Below, piece after piece: positions 52,460 through 60,791 of a DNA stretch of 64,000 nucleotides. Under the pieces are notes generated by a model. The model was given only the letters and a program-made list of their open reading frames with translations, was not told where the DNA came from and did not search any database. Numbering within the stretch: the first letter of the stretch is position 1; the number at the start of each line of letters is the position of its first letter. The DNA comes from Bog-473 sp963787485. GTDB taxonomy: Bacteria > Actinomycetota > Acidimicrobiia > Acidimicrobiales > RAAP-2. A program made the translations under genes and the position numbers. The stretch is taken from assembly GCA_963787485.1 (NCBI GenBank), contig CAWBDF010000002.1:496001-560000 (forward strand), in the 5' to 3' direction.

Positions 52460-53350
52460 TCAACCCGATTCCCAGGAGGCGAGCACGTCGGCCAGGGTCG
52501 TCACCAGTGGGATGGCCGGAGCCCAGCCCGTGGCGAGCGTGAGCCGCCCGGCATCGCCACGAAGGACCGGGACGTCGACGGGCCGCACGAGCTCGGGATC
52601 CGTGCGCAAGGACAAGTCGGCTCCGGTCAACTCGAGGAGCAACCTGGCGATGTCCGACATGGCCACGTCGGTCCCCGAACAGACGTTGTAGATCTCTCCC
52701 GGCTGGCCGCGTTCGATCAGCAGGCGGTAGGCCACCACCACGTCGCGCACGTCGGTGAAGTCTCGCCGGGTGGTGAGCGTTCCCACCGGCAACCACGAGG
52801 CGCCGGCCCTCCGGGCCTCCACGATCCGCTTGGCCATGGCGGGGACGAAGAACGTCGGCGACTGCCCCGGGCCGATGTGGTTGAACGGCCGGACGACCAC
52901 GACCGGCTGTCCGTACCCCCGCCAGCCTTGCAGCGCCACCGCCTCGGCAGCCAGCTTGCTGGCAGCATACGGAGTGGCCGGACGGACAGATGCGTCCTCG
53001 CTCAGGGGGAGCTGTTCGGGCCCGACGACCCCGTAGACCTCGGCCGAGCTCACCACCAGAACCCGCGGAAAAGGCTGGATGGTGCGGGCCGCGGCAAGCA
53101 CCTCGGCAGTGCCGAGCACGTTGACTCTGAGCACCTGGGAGGGGTGCTCCCAGCTCTCACCCACGTGGGTCATGGCAGCCAGGTGGTAGACCGCGTCCGG
53201 CCTGGCCTCGTGCATGACCCGGCGCACCGCGGCACCGTCGGCCACGTCGGTCTCAATGTCGATGACGACGACCTCGTCACCCCGTTCCTTCAGGTGGGTC
53301 GCCAGCCATTGGCCGACGAAACCCTTGCCGCCGGTCACGAGCGCGCGCAT
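52460..53350 (-). CDS. NAD-dependent epimerase/dehydratase, GDP-4-dehydro-6-deoxymannose reductase-like
   Basis: A 296-residue extended SDR. RALVTGGKGFVGQWLATHLK carries the NAD(P) motif, VYHLAAMTHVGESW the substrate strand, VVSSAEVYG the serine and PYAASKLAAEAVALQ the Tyr/Lys pair. HVGESW with FNHIGPGQSPTFFVPAMAK is typical of Rmd-type GDP-4-keto-6-deoxymannose reductases, which make GDP-D-rhamnose, or of the parent GDP-mannose 4,6-dehydratases. It ends the leftward glycan operon, 10 bp after a GT4 stop. No separate gmd gene is in the window. Confidence 0.82.
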   Translation of the reverse strand: MRALVTGGKGFVGQWLATHLKERGDEVVVIDIETDVADGAAVRRVMHEARPDAVYHLAAMTHVGESWEHPSQVLRVNVLGTAEVLAAARTIQPFPRVLVVSSAEVYGVVGPEQLPLSEDASVRPATPYAASKLAAEAVALQGWRGYGQPVVVVRPFNHIGPGQSPTFFVPAMAKRIVEARRAGASWLPVGTLTTRRDFTDVRDVVVAYRLLIERGQPGEIYNVCSGTDVAMSDIARLLLELTGADLSLRTDPELVRPVDVPVLRGDAGRLTLATGWAPAIPLVTTLADVLASWESG

Positions 53351-53360
53351 CGGCGGAACC

Positions 53361-54500
53361 CTACTTCGGGTCGGTCCGGGCGAGCGCGTACGCCTGGAGG
53401 TGGCGCTCCACGCTGGCGTCCCATGTGCGCCGCGCCGCCACGTCCAAGCCGAGACGGCGACGAGCGCTGTGTCGGCCACCCTCGAGAGCAGCACGCAGTG
53501 CTCCGGCGAGTGCGGCCGTGTCACCGGGTGGCACCAGCAGGGCCGCACCGGCGGCGAACTCGGCCATGGCTGTGCCCTCGGTGGTGACCAACGGCGCGCC
53601 ACAGGCCAGCGCCTCGAGCGCAGGCAACCCGAACCCCTCCTCGAACGCGGGACAGGCCACCACCGCGGCCTGCCGGAGGAGGGCGGGCACGGCGTCGTCG
53701 GGCAGGAATCCGGTGCGCACGATCCGGTCCGCGTGCCGGGCTTGCGCCAGGGCACGCTCGGTCTGGGTCATGCCCCAACCCGGCTGGCCGGCCAACACCA
53801 GCACCGCATCGGGCTCGGAGTCGGCCAACAGATCGAACGCCGCCACGAGCGGCACCAGACCCTTGCGCGGCTCGAGCGTCCCGACGAAGGCCACCGTCGG
53901 CCGGTCGGTCGGCACCCCCAGGGCGTCGAGCAGCTCGCGGTCGGCCCCGGGAGCCGGCTCATGGGGCGAGAAATGGTCGTGGTCGACGCCGTGCGGGGCG
54001 ACCATCACTGGAACGCGCACCGCACACACGGCGTGCAGACGGTCGGCGGTCACTTGGCTGACACAGATGACGACGCCGGCCCGGGTCGCGGCCCGCCGGA
54101 TGGCCCGACGAAAAAAGGCCGCCTTCGCTCTCAGGTGCCATTCGGGATGGTCGAAGAAGGTGCAGTCGTGCACGGTCACCGCACAGGGCACCGGCGAGCG
54201 TCCGGGCATGGTGTAGTGCGGTCCGTGATGCAGGTCCACCCCCGCGGACCGCAACACGGCCGACAGCCCGAATTGCTCGAAGGCCAACCGCCCAGGCCGA
54301 AAACTCGGCACGGCGGCGCGCACGGAGGCGCCGCGCAAGGCGGACCAGCGTGCCTCGTCCTCCGTGCGGGCCACCAACGTCAGGTCGACGTCGCTGCGTC
54401 GAGCCAGCCCGTGCGCCAACGCCGTGGTGTAGCGACCAGCGCCACCGGGGCGGGTCGGCACGGCGGAGACATCGAGGGAGAGCGCCAGTGGCGGGCTCAC
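53361..54500 (-). CDS. GT4 family glycosyltransferase
   Basis: A 379-residue GT-B glycosyltransferase. It shows LDVSAVPTRPGGAGRYTTAL at the start, VTVHDCTFFDHPEWHLRAKA, APHGVDHDHFSPHE and the donor-binding segments VAFVGTLEPRKGLVPLVAAF and PAFEEGFGLPALEALACGAP (the E-x7-E motif). GTG at 54500 overlaps the stop of the preceding gene (GTGA). It most likely adds a mannose- or rhamnose-type residue to a glycan on the cytosolic side of the membrane. Second of three GT4 genes in a row. Confidence 0.9.
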   Translation of the reverse strand: MSPPLALSLDVSAVPTRPGGAGRYTTALAHGLARRSDVDLTLVARTEDEARWSALRGASVRAAVPSFRPGRLAFEQFGLSAVLRSAGVDLHHGPHYTMPGRSPVPCAVTVHDCTFFDHPEWHLRAKAAFFRRAIRRAATRAGVVICVSQVTADRLHAVCAVRVPVMVAPHGVDHDHFSPHEPAPGADRELLDALGVPTDRPTVAFVGTLEPRKGLVPLVAAFDLLADSEPDAVLVLAGQPGWGMTQTERALAQARHADRIVRTGFLPDDAVPALLRQAAVVACPAFEEGFGLPALEALACGAPLVTTEGTAMAEFAAGAALLVPPGDTAALAGALRAALEGGRHSARRRLGLDVAARRTWDASVERHLQAYALARTDPK

Positions 54501-55633
54501 TTGAGGGACTCCCACAGCGACACGTAGCGTTCGGCCGCGGCGCGCCAGGTGCGCGTCCGCACGTGCGCGGCGCCCGCCAGCGACAGCTCGGCCCGACGCG
54601 GCTCGTCCGCGAGCACCTCGAGAAGCCCCGCCCCGATGTCCTCGACATTGAGCGGGTCCACCAGGCGTGCCGGCGGGGGCTCAGGAGCGCCGAGGTCGTG
54701 GACGCTCGGGACACCCACCGACACGACAGTGGGCGTCCCGGCAACCATGGCCTCGATCGGTGGCATCCCGTAGCCCTCGGCCAAGGGCACGTAGACGAAA
54801 GCACGGGCGCGTCGGTAGAGCTCGGCCAACACGGCGGGAGCCACCGCGCCGGCGAAGACCACTCCCTCTGGCTGACCCTCCGCCGCCGGTGACCGGCCCC
54901 ATCCGGCGGGTCCCACCACCAGCAAGGGCCAGGGCTCGGGCAGCGACGCGCGCACCCGGGTGTACGCCCGCACCAGTCGGACGAGGTTCTTGCGCGGCTC
55001 GAGCGTGCCGACGGAGAGCAAGAACGACTGACTCACGCCGAGCCGGCCCAGGAGGTGCTCGGTCGCGGCGGGGTCGCCGGGCGGTAGATGGTCTGCGCCG
55101 CTGTGCACCACCGTGACGCGCTCGGGGTCGATGCCGGCAGCCCCGAGGTCGGCGGCGACGAGTCGCGACGGGGTGACCAGCGATGCTCCGCTCCGATCGA
55201 CGCGTCGGAGGGCCGCCTCGTGCCAGCGCCGACCGCGCCGCGTGGTGGCCCCGGGGTGGACCCGCCAGGCCACGTCGTGCACCGTCACGACCTGGTGGCT
55301 CTGACTGCCCCGGCGCAACGGCGGCACCGCCAGCGAGACCGAGTGCACCACGTCGAACCCTTCTGGAGCATGGAGCAGGCCGTGGTCCCAGGCTCGGGTG
55401 AGCAGGCGTCCGGGAACCGGTGAGGTGACGACGCGTGGACCCAGGGCGGCCACCGGGTCGGCACCCGAGCGCGGGGGACGACTGGCCAGGAGCGTCAGGT
55501 CGACGCCCTCGCCCTCGCCCGCGAGTTGCGCCAATCCGTCGAGCAGGCCCCGGGTGTACGCGCCGATGCCGCCCGGAACGGAACGTCGGAGCTGCTCGAC
55601 GACGAGGAGCACGCGAACCGACGCCTCAGCCAT
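54497..55633 (-). CDS. GT4 family glycosyltransferase
   Basis: A 378-residue GT-B enzyme. RVLLVVEQLRRSVPGGIGAY opens it, VVTVHDVAWRVHPGATTRRG follows, and the donor domain has LLSVGTLEPRKNLVRLVRAY and VPLAEGYGMPPIEAMVAGTP (E-x7-E). The start codon ATG at 55633 is the last of four ATGGCTGAG copies in a 28-bp tandem repeat, and only this copy is in frame. The end overlaps the next GT4 gene by 4 bp. Same glycan operon. Confidence 0.9.
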   Translation of the reverse strand: MAEASVRVLLVVEQLRRSVPGGIGAYTRGLLDGLAQLAGEGEGVDLTLLASRPPRSGADPVAALGPRVVTSPVPGRLLTRAWDHGLLHAPEGFDVVHSVSLAVPPLRRGSQSHQVVTVHDVAWRVHPGATTRRGRRWHEAALRRVDRSGASLVTPSRLVAADLGAAGIDPERVTVVHSGADHLPPGDPAATEHLLGRLGVSQSFLLSVGTLEPRKNLVRLVRAYTRVRASLPEPWPLLVVGPAGWGRSPAAEGQPEGVVFAGAVAPAVLAELYRRARAFVYVPLAEGYGMPPIEAMVAGTPTVVSVGVPSVHDLGAPEPPPARLVDPLNVEDIGAGLLEVLADEPRRAELSLAGAAHVRTRTWRAAAERYVSLWESLK

Positions 55634-55735
55634 GGCCGACCCCCTGGGCGGCCTCAGCCATGGGCCGACCCCTGGGCGGCCTCAGCCATGGGCCGACCCC
55701 TGGGCGGCCTCAGCCATGGGCCGACCCCTGGGCGG
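55624..55735. repeat. 28-bp tandem repeat, four copies, spanning one gene end and the next gene start
   Basis: CCTCAGCCATGGGCCGACCC plus CTGGGCGG repeats at 55652, 55680 and 55708, with a copy at 55624 that differs by one G less and one C more. On the minus strand the copies hold the end of one glycosyltransferase (stop 55710-55712) and the start ATG of the next (55633). The unit is not a multiple of three. Confidence 0.92.
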
Positions 55736-56894
55736 CCTCGCGGTACAAGGCCTCGAGCCCGGCGCCACAGCGCTCCCACGAGTACTGCGCCGACCACTCC
55801 ACCCCGGCGACCGCCAGCCGCGCCCTCAGCCCGTCGTCCGCCAGACAATCCTGGAGGGCGCCGGCGAGCGCGTCCTCGTCCCCAGGTTCCACCAGGAGTG
55901 CGCCATCGCCGAGGACTTCGGGCAGTGACCCGGCCCTGGACGCCACGACCGGGACGCCGCTGCGCATGGCCTGCAGCGGCGGGAACCCGAACCCTTCGTA
56001 CAGTGACGGATAGGCCAACACGGTGGCGTCGGACACCAGGGCCGCCAGGTCGCGCTCGTCGACCCAGCCGGCGCGAACGATCCGATTCCGGCACGGTGAG
56101 GACTCGACGGCCCCGGCAAGTGCCGCTTCGCCCCACCCGGCGGGTCCGGCGAGGACCAGCGAGACGTCCTCCCACCCGGCCGCCACCCGGCCGAAGGCCC
56201 GCACCAATCCCGGCAGGTCCTTGCGAGGCTCGGCCGTGCCCACCGCCAGGCAGTAGCGGTCGGTCTCCGCGGGCAACAGGCGGGATCGCATGTCGGCCAC
56301 GTCGGCGGCCGACGTCGCCGGCAGATCGGGGATGCCCGGGCACACCGTCCGGACGCGATGGGGGTCGGCACCGAACACGTCCACGACCTCGTCGGCCACG
56401 AAGGCGGAATCGGTGTGGACCCACGCACCCCGGGCGATGGCGCGGCGGATCAGGTTGGGGTAGGCCAATGTGGCGGCGTCGCAGAGCTCGGGATGGCGAA
56501 GCGGCGTCAGGTCGTGCACCGACACCACGGCGGCGGCCCGACGTGTGGGCGGGACGACGAAGTTCGTTCCGTGGACCACGTCGACCGGACCGACAAACCA
56601 CTCCAGCGGCGGACCGTTGGTTCTTCCCCACAGCGCGTTGAGGGGTCTTGCCGGCATCGCTCGCTGGTGGGCGGAGACGCCCTCGGGCAGCAGGGCTTCG
56701 ATGCGCCCGCGCCGGCGCCAGCTCACGGCGAAGGCGCGCAGGTCCAAGCCGGTGCGGAGGGACAGGGCGGCCAACGTTCCGGTGCAGAACGCGCCGATCC
56801 CGGTGGGAAGGCCGAGGAGCGGCGTCGCGTCCAGCGCGACGCGCAAGGCCGCCTGGGAGGGGACGGCGGCCCCCGACGCTCGTCGTGGGCTCAT
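55710..56894 (-). CDS. GT4 family glycosyltransferase
   Basis: A 394-residue GT-B enzyme. RVALDATPLLGLPTGIGAFC opens the acceptor domain, VVSVHDLTPLRHPELCDAAT follows, and the donor side has LAVGTAEPRKDLPGLVRAFG and YPSLYEGFGFPPLQAMRSGV (E-x7-E). The last residues (EAAQGSAHG) are encoded by the 28-bp tandem repeat. It is the first gene of the leftward glycan set (three GT4 genes and the reductase) and diverges from cofD over 132 bp. Confidence 0.9.
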   Translation of the reverse strand: MSPRRASGAAVPSQAALRVALDATPLLGLPTGIGAFCTGTLAALSLRTGLDLRAFAVSWRRRGRIEALLPEGVSAHQRAMPARPLNALWGRTNGPPLEWFVGPVDVVHGTNFVVPPTRRAAAVVSVHDLTPLRHPELCDAATLAYPNLIRRAIARGAWVHTDSAFVADEVVDVFGADPHRVRTVCPGIPDLPATSAADVADMRSRLLPAETDRYCLAVGTAEPRKDLPGLVRAFGRVAAGWEDVSLVLAGPAGWGEAALAGAVESSPCRNRIVRAGWVDERDLAALVSDATVLAYPSLYEGFGFPPLQAMRSGVPVVASRAGSLPEVLGDGALLVEPGDEDALAGALQDCLADDGLRARLAVAGVEWSAQYSWERCGAGLEALYREAAQGSAHG

Positions 56895-57026
56895 GGACGC
56901 TCCTTCTGGTCGCCGGCACCGGTCGGGCCACTGCCTGGAACCCCGGGCACTCGGCGACGACCGGCCGCCCGCGGCCGGCGATCGTACCAGTGGCGAAGAC
57001 GGGAGTCCGGCCGGGACGGCGCTCCT

Positions 57027-57986
57027 ATGCTCGGCGGTGTGCTGGTGGCTCTGTGCGGCGGCGTCGGGGCGGCCCGCATGCTCTCGGGACTGGTGCGCGT
57101 GGTCCCGGAAACCCAGATCACGGCGATCGTGAACGTCGGTGACGACATGGTGCTCCACGGGCTCCACATCAGCCCGGACCTCGACACGGTCACCTACACC
57201 TTGGCCGGCCTCGACAATCGGGAGACCGGGTGGGGCGTGGCCGACGAGAGCTGGCGCGTCATGGACGAGCTGGCGACCTTGGGCGGAGAGGACTGGTTCA
57301 GGCTCGGAGACCGAGACCTGGCCACCCATCTGTTCCGTACCGAGCGGCTCCGTTCCGGTGAGCCGCTCAGCGCGGTCACCGCCGCTCTGTGCCGTCGGCG
57401 AGGGGTGGGGGTCCGACTCCTCCCCGCGACCGACGACCCGCTCCGCACCCGCGTGACGCTGGCGCAGGACACCGCGCTCGGGCCGGCGGGGACCGAGGTC
57501 GGGTTCCAGGACTACTTCGTCCGCCTGCGCCACGACGTCGCCGTCAGCGCGGTCCGTTTCGACGGCGCCCGCCGTGCCCGGCCCGCGCCCGGAGTGCTCG
57601 AGGCTCTCGAGACCGCGGAGGTCATTGTGGTCTGCCCCTCCAATCCGGTGGTCTCCATCGCCCCCCTGCTCGCCGTCCCCGGGATCCCCGACGCTCTGGC
57701 TTCGCGCCGGGACCGCGTGGTGGCAGTGTCGCCGATCGTGGCCGGCTCCGCCCTGAAGGGCCCGGCCGATCGGCTGCTGGCCGAGCTGGGATCGGAGCCC
57801 TCCGCCGTGGGAGTCGCTCGGCTCTATGCCCCCTGGACGGGAACCCTGGTGATCGACGAGGCGGACGTCGGGCTCCAAGCTGATGTCAAAGCCCTCGGTG
57901 TCCGGTGCATCGTGGCACCGACGGTGATGAGCTCGCCCCAGCGCGCCGCGGACCTGGCCAAGGTGGTGGTGGATGCCCGAGTCTGA
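57027..57986 (+). CDS. cofD: 2-phospho-L-lactate transferase (F420 biosynthesis)
   Basis: A 319-residue CofD (FbiA). ALCGGVGAARMLSGLVRVV carries the GGxGxxR-type loop, and NVGDDMVLHGLHISPDLDT followed by YTLAGL is the specific signature. It joins a phospholactyl- or phosphoenolpyruvyl-guanosine diphosphate unit to Fo, giving F420-0 or its dehydro form. Cytoplasmic. The gene overlaps cofE by 14 bp. The ATG at 57027 is chosen because the family starts right before GGVGAA; the frame is open far upstream. Confidence 0.94.
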   Translation: MLGGVLVALCGGVGAARMLSGLVRVVPETQITAIVNVGDDMVLHGLHISPDLDTVTYTLAGLDNRETGWGVADESWRVMDELATLGGEDWFRLGDRDLATHLFRTERLRSGEPLSAVTAALCRRRGVGVRLLPATDDPLRTRVTLAQDTALGPAGTEVGFQDYFVRLRHDVAVSAVRFDGARRARPAPGVLEALETAEVIVVCPSNPVVSIAPLLAVPGIPDALASRRDRVVAVSPIVAGSALKGPADRLLAELGSEPSAVGVARLYAPWTGTLVIDEADVGLQADVKALGVRCIVAPTVMSSPQRAADLAKVVVDARV

Positions 57987-58707
57987 GGGCATCGCGGTGT
58001 TCCCGGTCACGGGCATGGTCGAGGTGACGCCCGGTGCGGACGTGGCGGCACTGATCGCCGCCTGCGTGGCGCCGGCACGACCCGAGGGGCCGTTGCTGCA
58101 CGGTGGCGACGTGGTCGTGGTCACGCAGAAGATCGTGTCCAAGTCCGAACGACGGCTGGTGGCCCTCGGGGCCGGCCCTGAGGAATGGGACAAGCAGGCG
58201 CTGGTGGAGCACGAGTCCGTGCGCGTCCTGCGTCGCCGAGGCGACCTGGTGATCACCGAGACCCGGCACGGCTTCGTGTGTGCCAACGCGGGAGTCGATC
58301 TCTCCAACGTGGCCGACGGGACGGCGGCGTTGCTCCCCGAAGACCCCGATCGCTCCGCCCGCCGCATCCGGGCAGGGTTGCGGCGTGCCTTGGGCGTGGA
58401 GGTGGGTGTCGTCATTTCGGACACCTTCGGCCGTCCCTGGCGGCGGGGAGTCACCGACGTGGCCATCGGCTGCGCGGGCGTGGCCGCGGTCGTCGACCTC
58501 CGCGGCACGAGGGACGCCGCCGGCCGGGAGCTGGTGGTGACCGAGGTCTGCGTCGCGGACGAGCTGGCCTCGGCCGCCGAGCTGGTCATGGGTAAGGACC
58601 GCGACGTTCCGGTGGCCGTGGTACGCGGGGTCCCCGAGGCCTGGCTGCGTGACGGGTCGGTGGCGGCGGAGATCGTCCGGCCTCCGGCTGAGGACCTGTT
58701 TCGCTGA
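57973..58707 (+). CDS. cofE: Coenzyme F420:L-glutamate ligase (single-domain)
   Basis: A 244-residue CofE. VVVTQKIVSKSERRLVAL, VLRRRGDLVITETRHGFVCA, NAGVDLSNV and VVISDTFGRPWRRGVTDVAI are the ligase motifs. It adds gamma-linked glutamates to F420-0. It lacks the C-terminal nitroreductase-like (dehydro-F420 reductase) domain seen in the two-domain FbiB of mycobacteria, so that step would need a separate gene. Start at 57973 lies inside cofD, with a 14-bp overlap; the two are coupled. It converges on the epimerase gene. Confidence 0.93.
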   Translation: MPESEGIAVFPVTGMVEVTPGADVAALIAACVAPARPEGPLLHGGDVVVVTQKIVSKSERRLVALGAGPEEWDKQALVEHESVRVLRRRGDLVITETRHGFVCANAGVDLSNVADGTAALLPEDPDRSARRIRAGLRRALGVEVGVVISDTFGRPWRRGVTDVAIGCAGVAAVVDLRGTRDAAGRELVVTEVCVADELASAAELVMGKDRDVPVAVVRGVPEAWLRDGSVAAEIVRPPAEDLFR

Positions 58708-58752
58708 TCGCTCAGTCCGGGTTCCCTGGGAGAGACGGGCGGGCGCCGCGGA

Positions 58753-59703
58753 TCAGGCCAGCCGTGCACCGATGAATTCGAGCACGGCACGCGTGCCCTC
58801 GGGCAGCTGGGTCCACGGCCGCCACCCGAGCTGGATCGCCGCTCGCTCCACGTCGAGAGTCGAGCGACGTAACTCCCCGGGGCGAAGCGGCACGTCGACC
58901 CGGGTCACGGCGGCACCCGACTGCACGGTCATGGTGCCCAGCAACTCGTTGACCGATGTCTCCCGTCCGGTCCCGATGTTGCAGACGAGCCCGCCCCCCC
59001 GGGTCGCGGCGCGCACGAATGCGTCCACCACGTCGTCAACGTACACAAAGTCCCTCGTCTGCTCGCCGTCGCCGTACACCTTGACCGGGTCCCCACGCAG
59101 GATCCGTTCGGCGAAGATGGCCACCACTCCCGCCTCGCCGTGCGGATCCTGACGGGGCCCGTAGACGTTGGCCAGGGCCAGCGCGCAGAACTCCAGCGCG
59201 TGCAGCTCCCGATAGGCCACCAGGTAGTCGATCACCGCCTTCTTGGACACCCCGTACGGCGACAACGGTTGCTGGGGATGCGACTCGCGCACCGGAAGGT
59301 CCTCGGCCGCGGGTTCTCCGTACAGCGTGCCTCCGCTGGCGGCGAAGATCACTCGTTCGGCTTCGGCCTGACGCGCTCCTTCCAAAATGTTGAGCGAGCC
59401 CACGATGTTGACGGTCGCGTCGAAGGCCGGCCTGGCCACCGAGACCCGCACGTCGGCTTGGGCCGCCAGGTGGAACACGAGCTCGGGACGGCGACGCTGC
59501 ATCAATTCGATCACCGCCGGTGCGCTGATGTCGAGATGGTGGATCGTCAGCGCCCGGCCCGCGCTCGAGCGCGCTTCGGCGAGATTCGACAGAGATCCCG
59601 TGGAGAAGTCGTCGACCACATCGACCTCGTGGCCCTCGACGAGGAGCCGGTCGACCAACGTGGAGCCGATGAACCCTGCCCCTCCCGTCACCAACGTGCG
59701 CAT
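58753..59703 (-). CDS. NAD-dependent epimerase (UDP-glucose 4-epimerase-like)
   Basis: A 316-residue extended SDR. TLVTGGAGFIGSTLVDRLL carries the NAD motif, FHLAAQADVRVSVARP the substrate strand, and SPYGVSKKAVIDYLVAYREL the Tyr/Lys pair; VYGDGEQTRDFVYVDDVVDA is the usual sugar-binding segment. This profile is that of GalE-type epimerases of actinobacteria. It probably turns UDP-glucose into UDP-galactose (or a similar pair) for envelope glycans. It lies 11 bp from the nucleotidyltransferase stop, in the same leftward operon. Confidence 0.88.
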   Translation of the reverse strand: MRTLVTGGAGFIGSTLVDRLLVEGHEVDVVDDFSTGSLSNLAEARSSAGRALTIHHLDISAPAVIELMQRRRPELVFHLAAQADVRVSVARPAFDATVNIVGSLNILEGARQAEAERVIFAASGGTLYGEPAAEDLPVRESHPQQPLSPYGVSKKAVIDYLVAYRELHALEFCALALANVYGPRQDPHGEAGVVAIFAERILRGDPVKVYGDGEQTRDFVYVDDVVDAFVRAATRGGGLVCNIGTGRETSVNELLGTMTVQSGAAVTRVDVPLRPGELRRSTLDVERAAIQLGWRPWTQLPEGTRAVLEFIGARLA

Positions 59704-59714
59704 CGCCGGACTTT

Positions 59715-60791
59715 CTACCCCGCCACTCGTTCACCGTCGACCAGGGTGCCCGAGGACACGACGGCATCGGCCCCCAGGACCGAGACGGCTCGGACGTCGG
59801 CCCTCTGGCCCACGATCGATCGCGGTCCCATGATGGAGCCGACGACCTTGGCGTCCGCCGCCACGTGGCACCCGTCCATGAGCACCGAGTCTTGGACCAC
59901 CGCCCCAGAGGAGACCACCGACCCGCGGCCGAGGATGCTCCGCTCCACCCGTGCTCCCGGCTCCACCACGCAGCCCGACCACACCACGGACTGGCCGAGG
60001 ACGTCCCCCTCGATGTCGCTCTCGCCCTCGAGCAGCACACCATCTCCCCGGTCGACGAGTCCCGGTGCCACGACGGGGCCCCGCTTGCCCTCCACGTAGG
60101 CGAAATTGGCTTCGAGGTACGCCGCCGGCGTGCCCGTGTCCAGCCAGTACCGGTCGTCCGAGCGGGCATAGAGGCTCCCGTCGCGCACCATGGCCGGAAA
60201 CGTCTCGCGCTCGATCGACACCCGACCCCCCGCCGGAATCCGGGCCAGCACCGAGGGTTCGAGCACGTACGTCCCGGCGTTGATCTCGTTGGTCGGGGCC
60301 TCGTCCCGGGGCGGCTTTTCCACGAAGGCGGTGACCCTGCCGTCCCGATCGGTCGGGACGACCCCGAAGGCGGACGGATCCGCCACCGGGTGCAGGGCGA
60401 TGGTGCCCTCGGCTCCGCGCTCGTGGTGGAACGCGACCAACGCGGTCAGGTCGAGGTCGGTGAGCACATCGCCGTTGACCACGACGAACGTGTCTCCGAT
60501 GCCAGCGTGGCTGGCTGCGAAGCGAACCGCCCCCGCGGTGTCGAGCGGTTCGGGCTCGACGGCGTACGCGAGCCGCACACCGGCCGCGCTCCCGTCGGGG
60601 TAGGCCTCGGTAAAAGTGTCGGGCAGGTACCCGAGTGACAGCACAGCTTCCTCAATGTGATGGGCGGCGAGGTGGCCGAGCACTCGCTCAATCATGGGCA
60701 CGCCGACGATGGGGAGCATCTGCTTCGGTAACGAGAGCGTCAGAGGTCGCAACCTCGTCCCCTCGCCACCGACGAGGACAACAGCCTTCAT
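59715..60791 (-). CDS. NDP-sugar pyrophosphorylase (mannose-1-phosphate guanylyltransferase-like)
   Basis: A 358-residue nucleotidyltransferase. VLVGGEGTRLRPLTLSLPKQ is the signature loop, VVNGDVLTDLDLTALV holds the metal Asp, AFVEKPPRDEAPTNEINAGT the sugar-binding lysine, and the C-terminal third has hexapeptide (left-handed beta-helix) repeats such as GDVLGQSVVWSGCVVEPGAR. It activates a sugar 1-phosphate, by context mannose 1-phosphate from ManB, to GDP-mannose; a glucose or N-acetylglucosamine donor is possible. The ATG overlaps the stop of the preceding gene by one base (TAATG). Confidence 0.87.
   Translation of the reverse strand: MKAVVLVGGEGTRLRPLTLSLPKQMLPIVGVPMIERVLGHLAAHHIEEAVLSLGYLPDTFTEAYPDGSAAGVRLAYAVEPEPLDTAGAVRFAASHAGIGDTFVVVNGDVLTDLDLTALVAFHHERGAEGTIALHPVADPSAFGVVPTDRDGRVTAFVEKPPRDEAPTNEINAGTYVLEPSVLARIPAGGRVSIERETFPAMVRDGSLYARSDDRYWLDTGTPAAYLEANFAYVEGKRGPVVAPGLVDRGDGVLLEGESDIEGDVLGQSVVWSGCVVEPGARVERSILGRGSVVSSGAVVQDSVLMDGCHVAADAKVVGSIMGPRSIVGQRADVRAVSVLGADAVVSSGTLVDGERVAG

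Noticed and set aside
55624..55735. Possible CRISPR array
   Set aside because: The 28-bp units are directly joined without spacers and no cas gene is present, so it is a plain tandem repeat.
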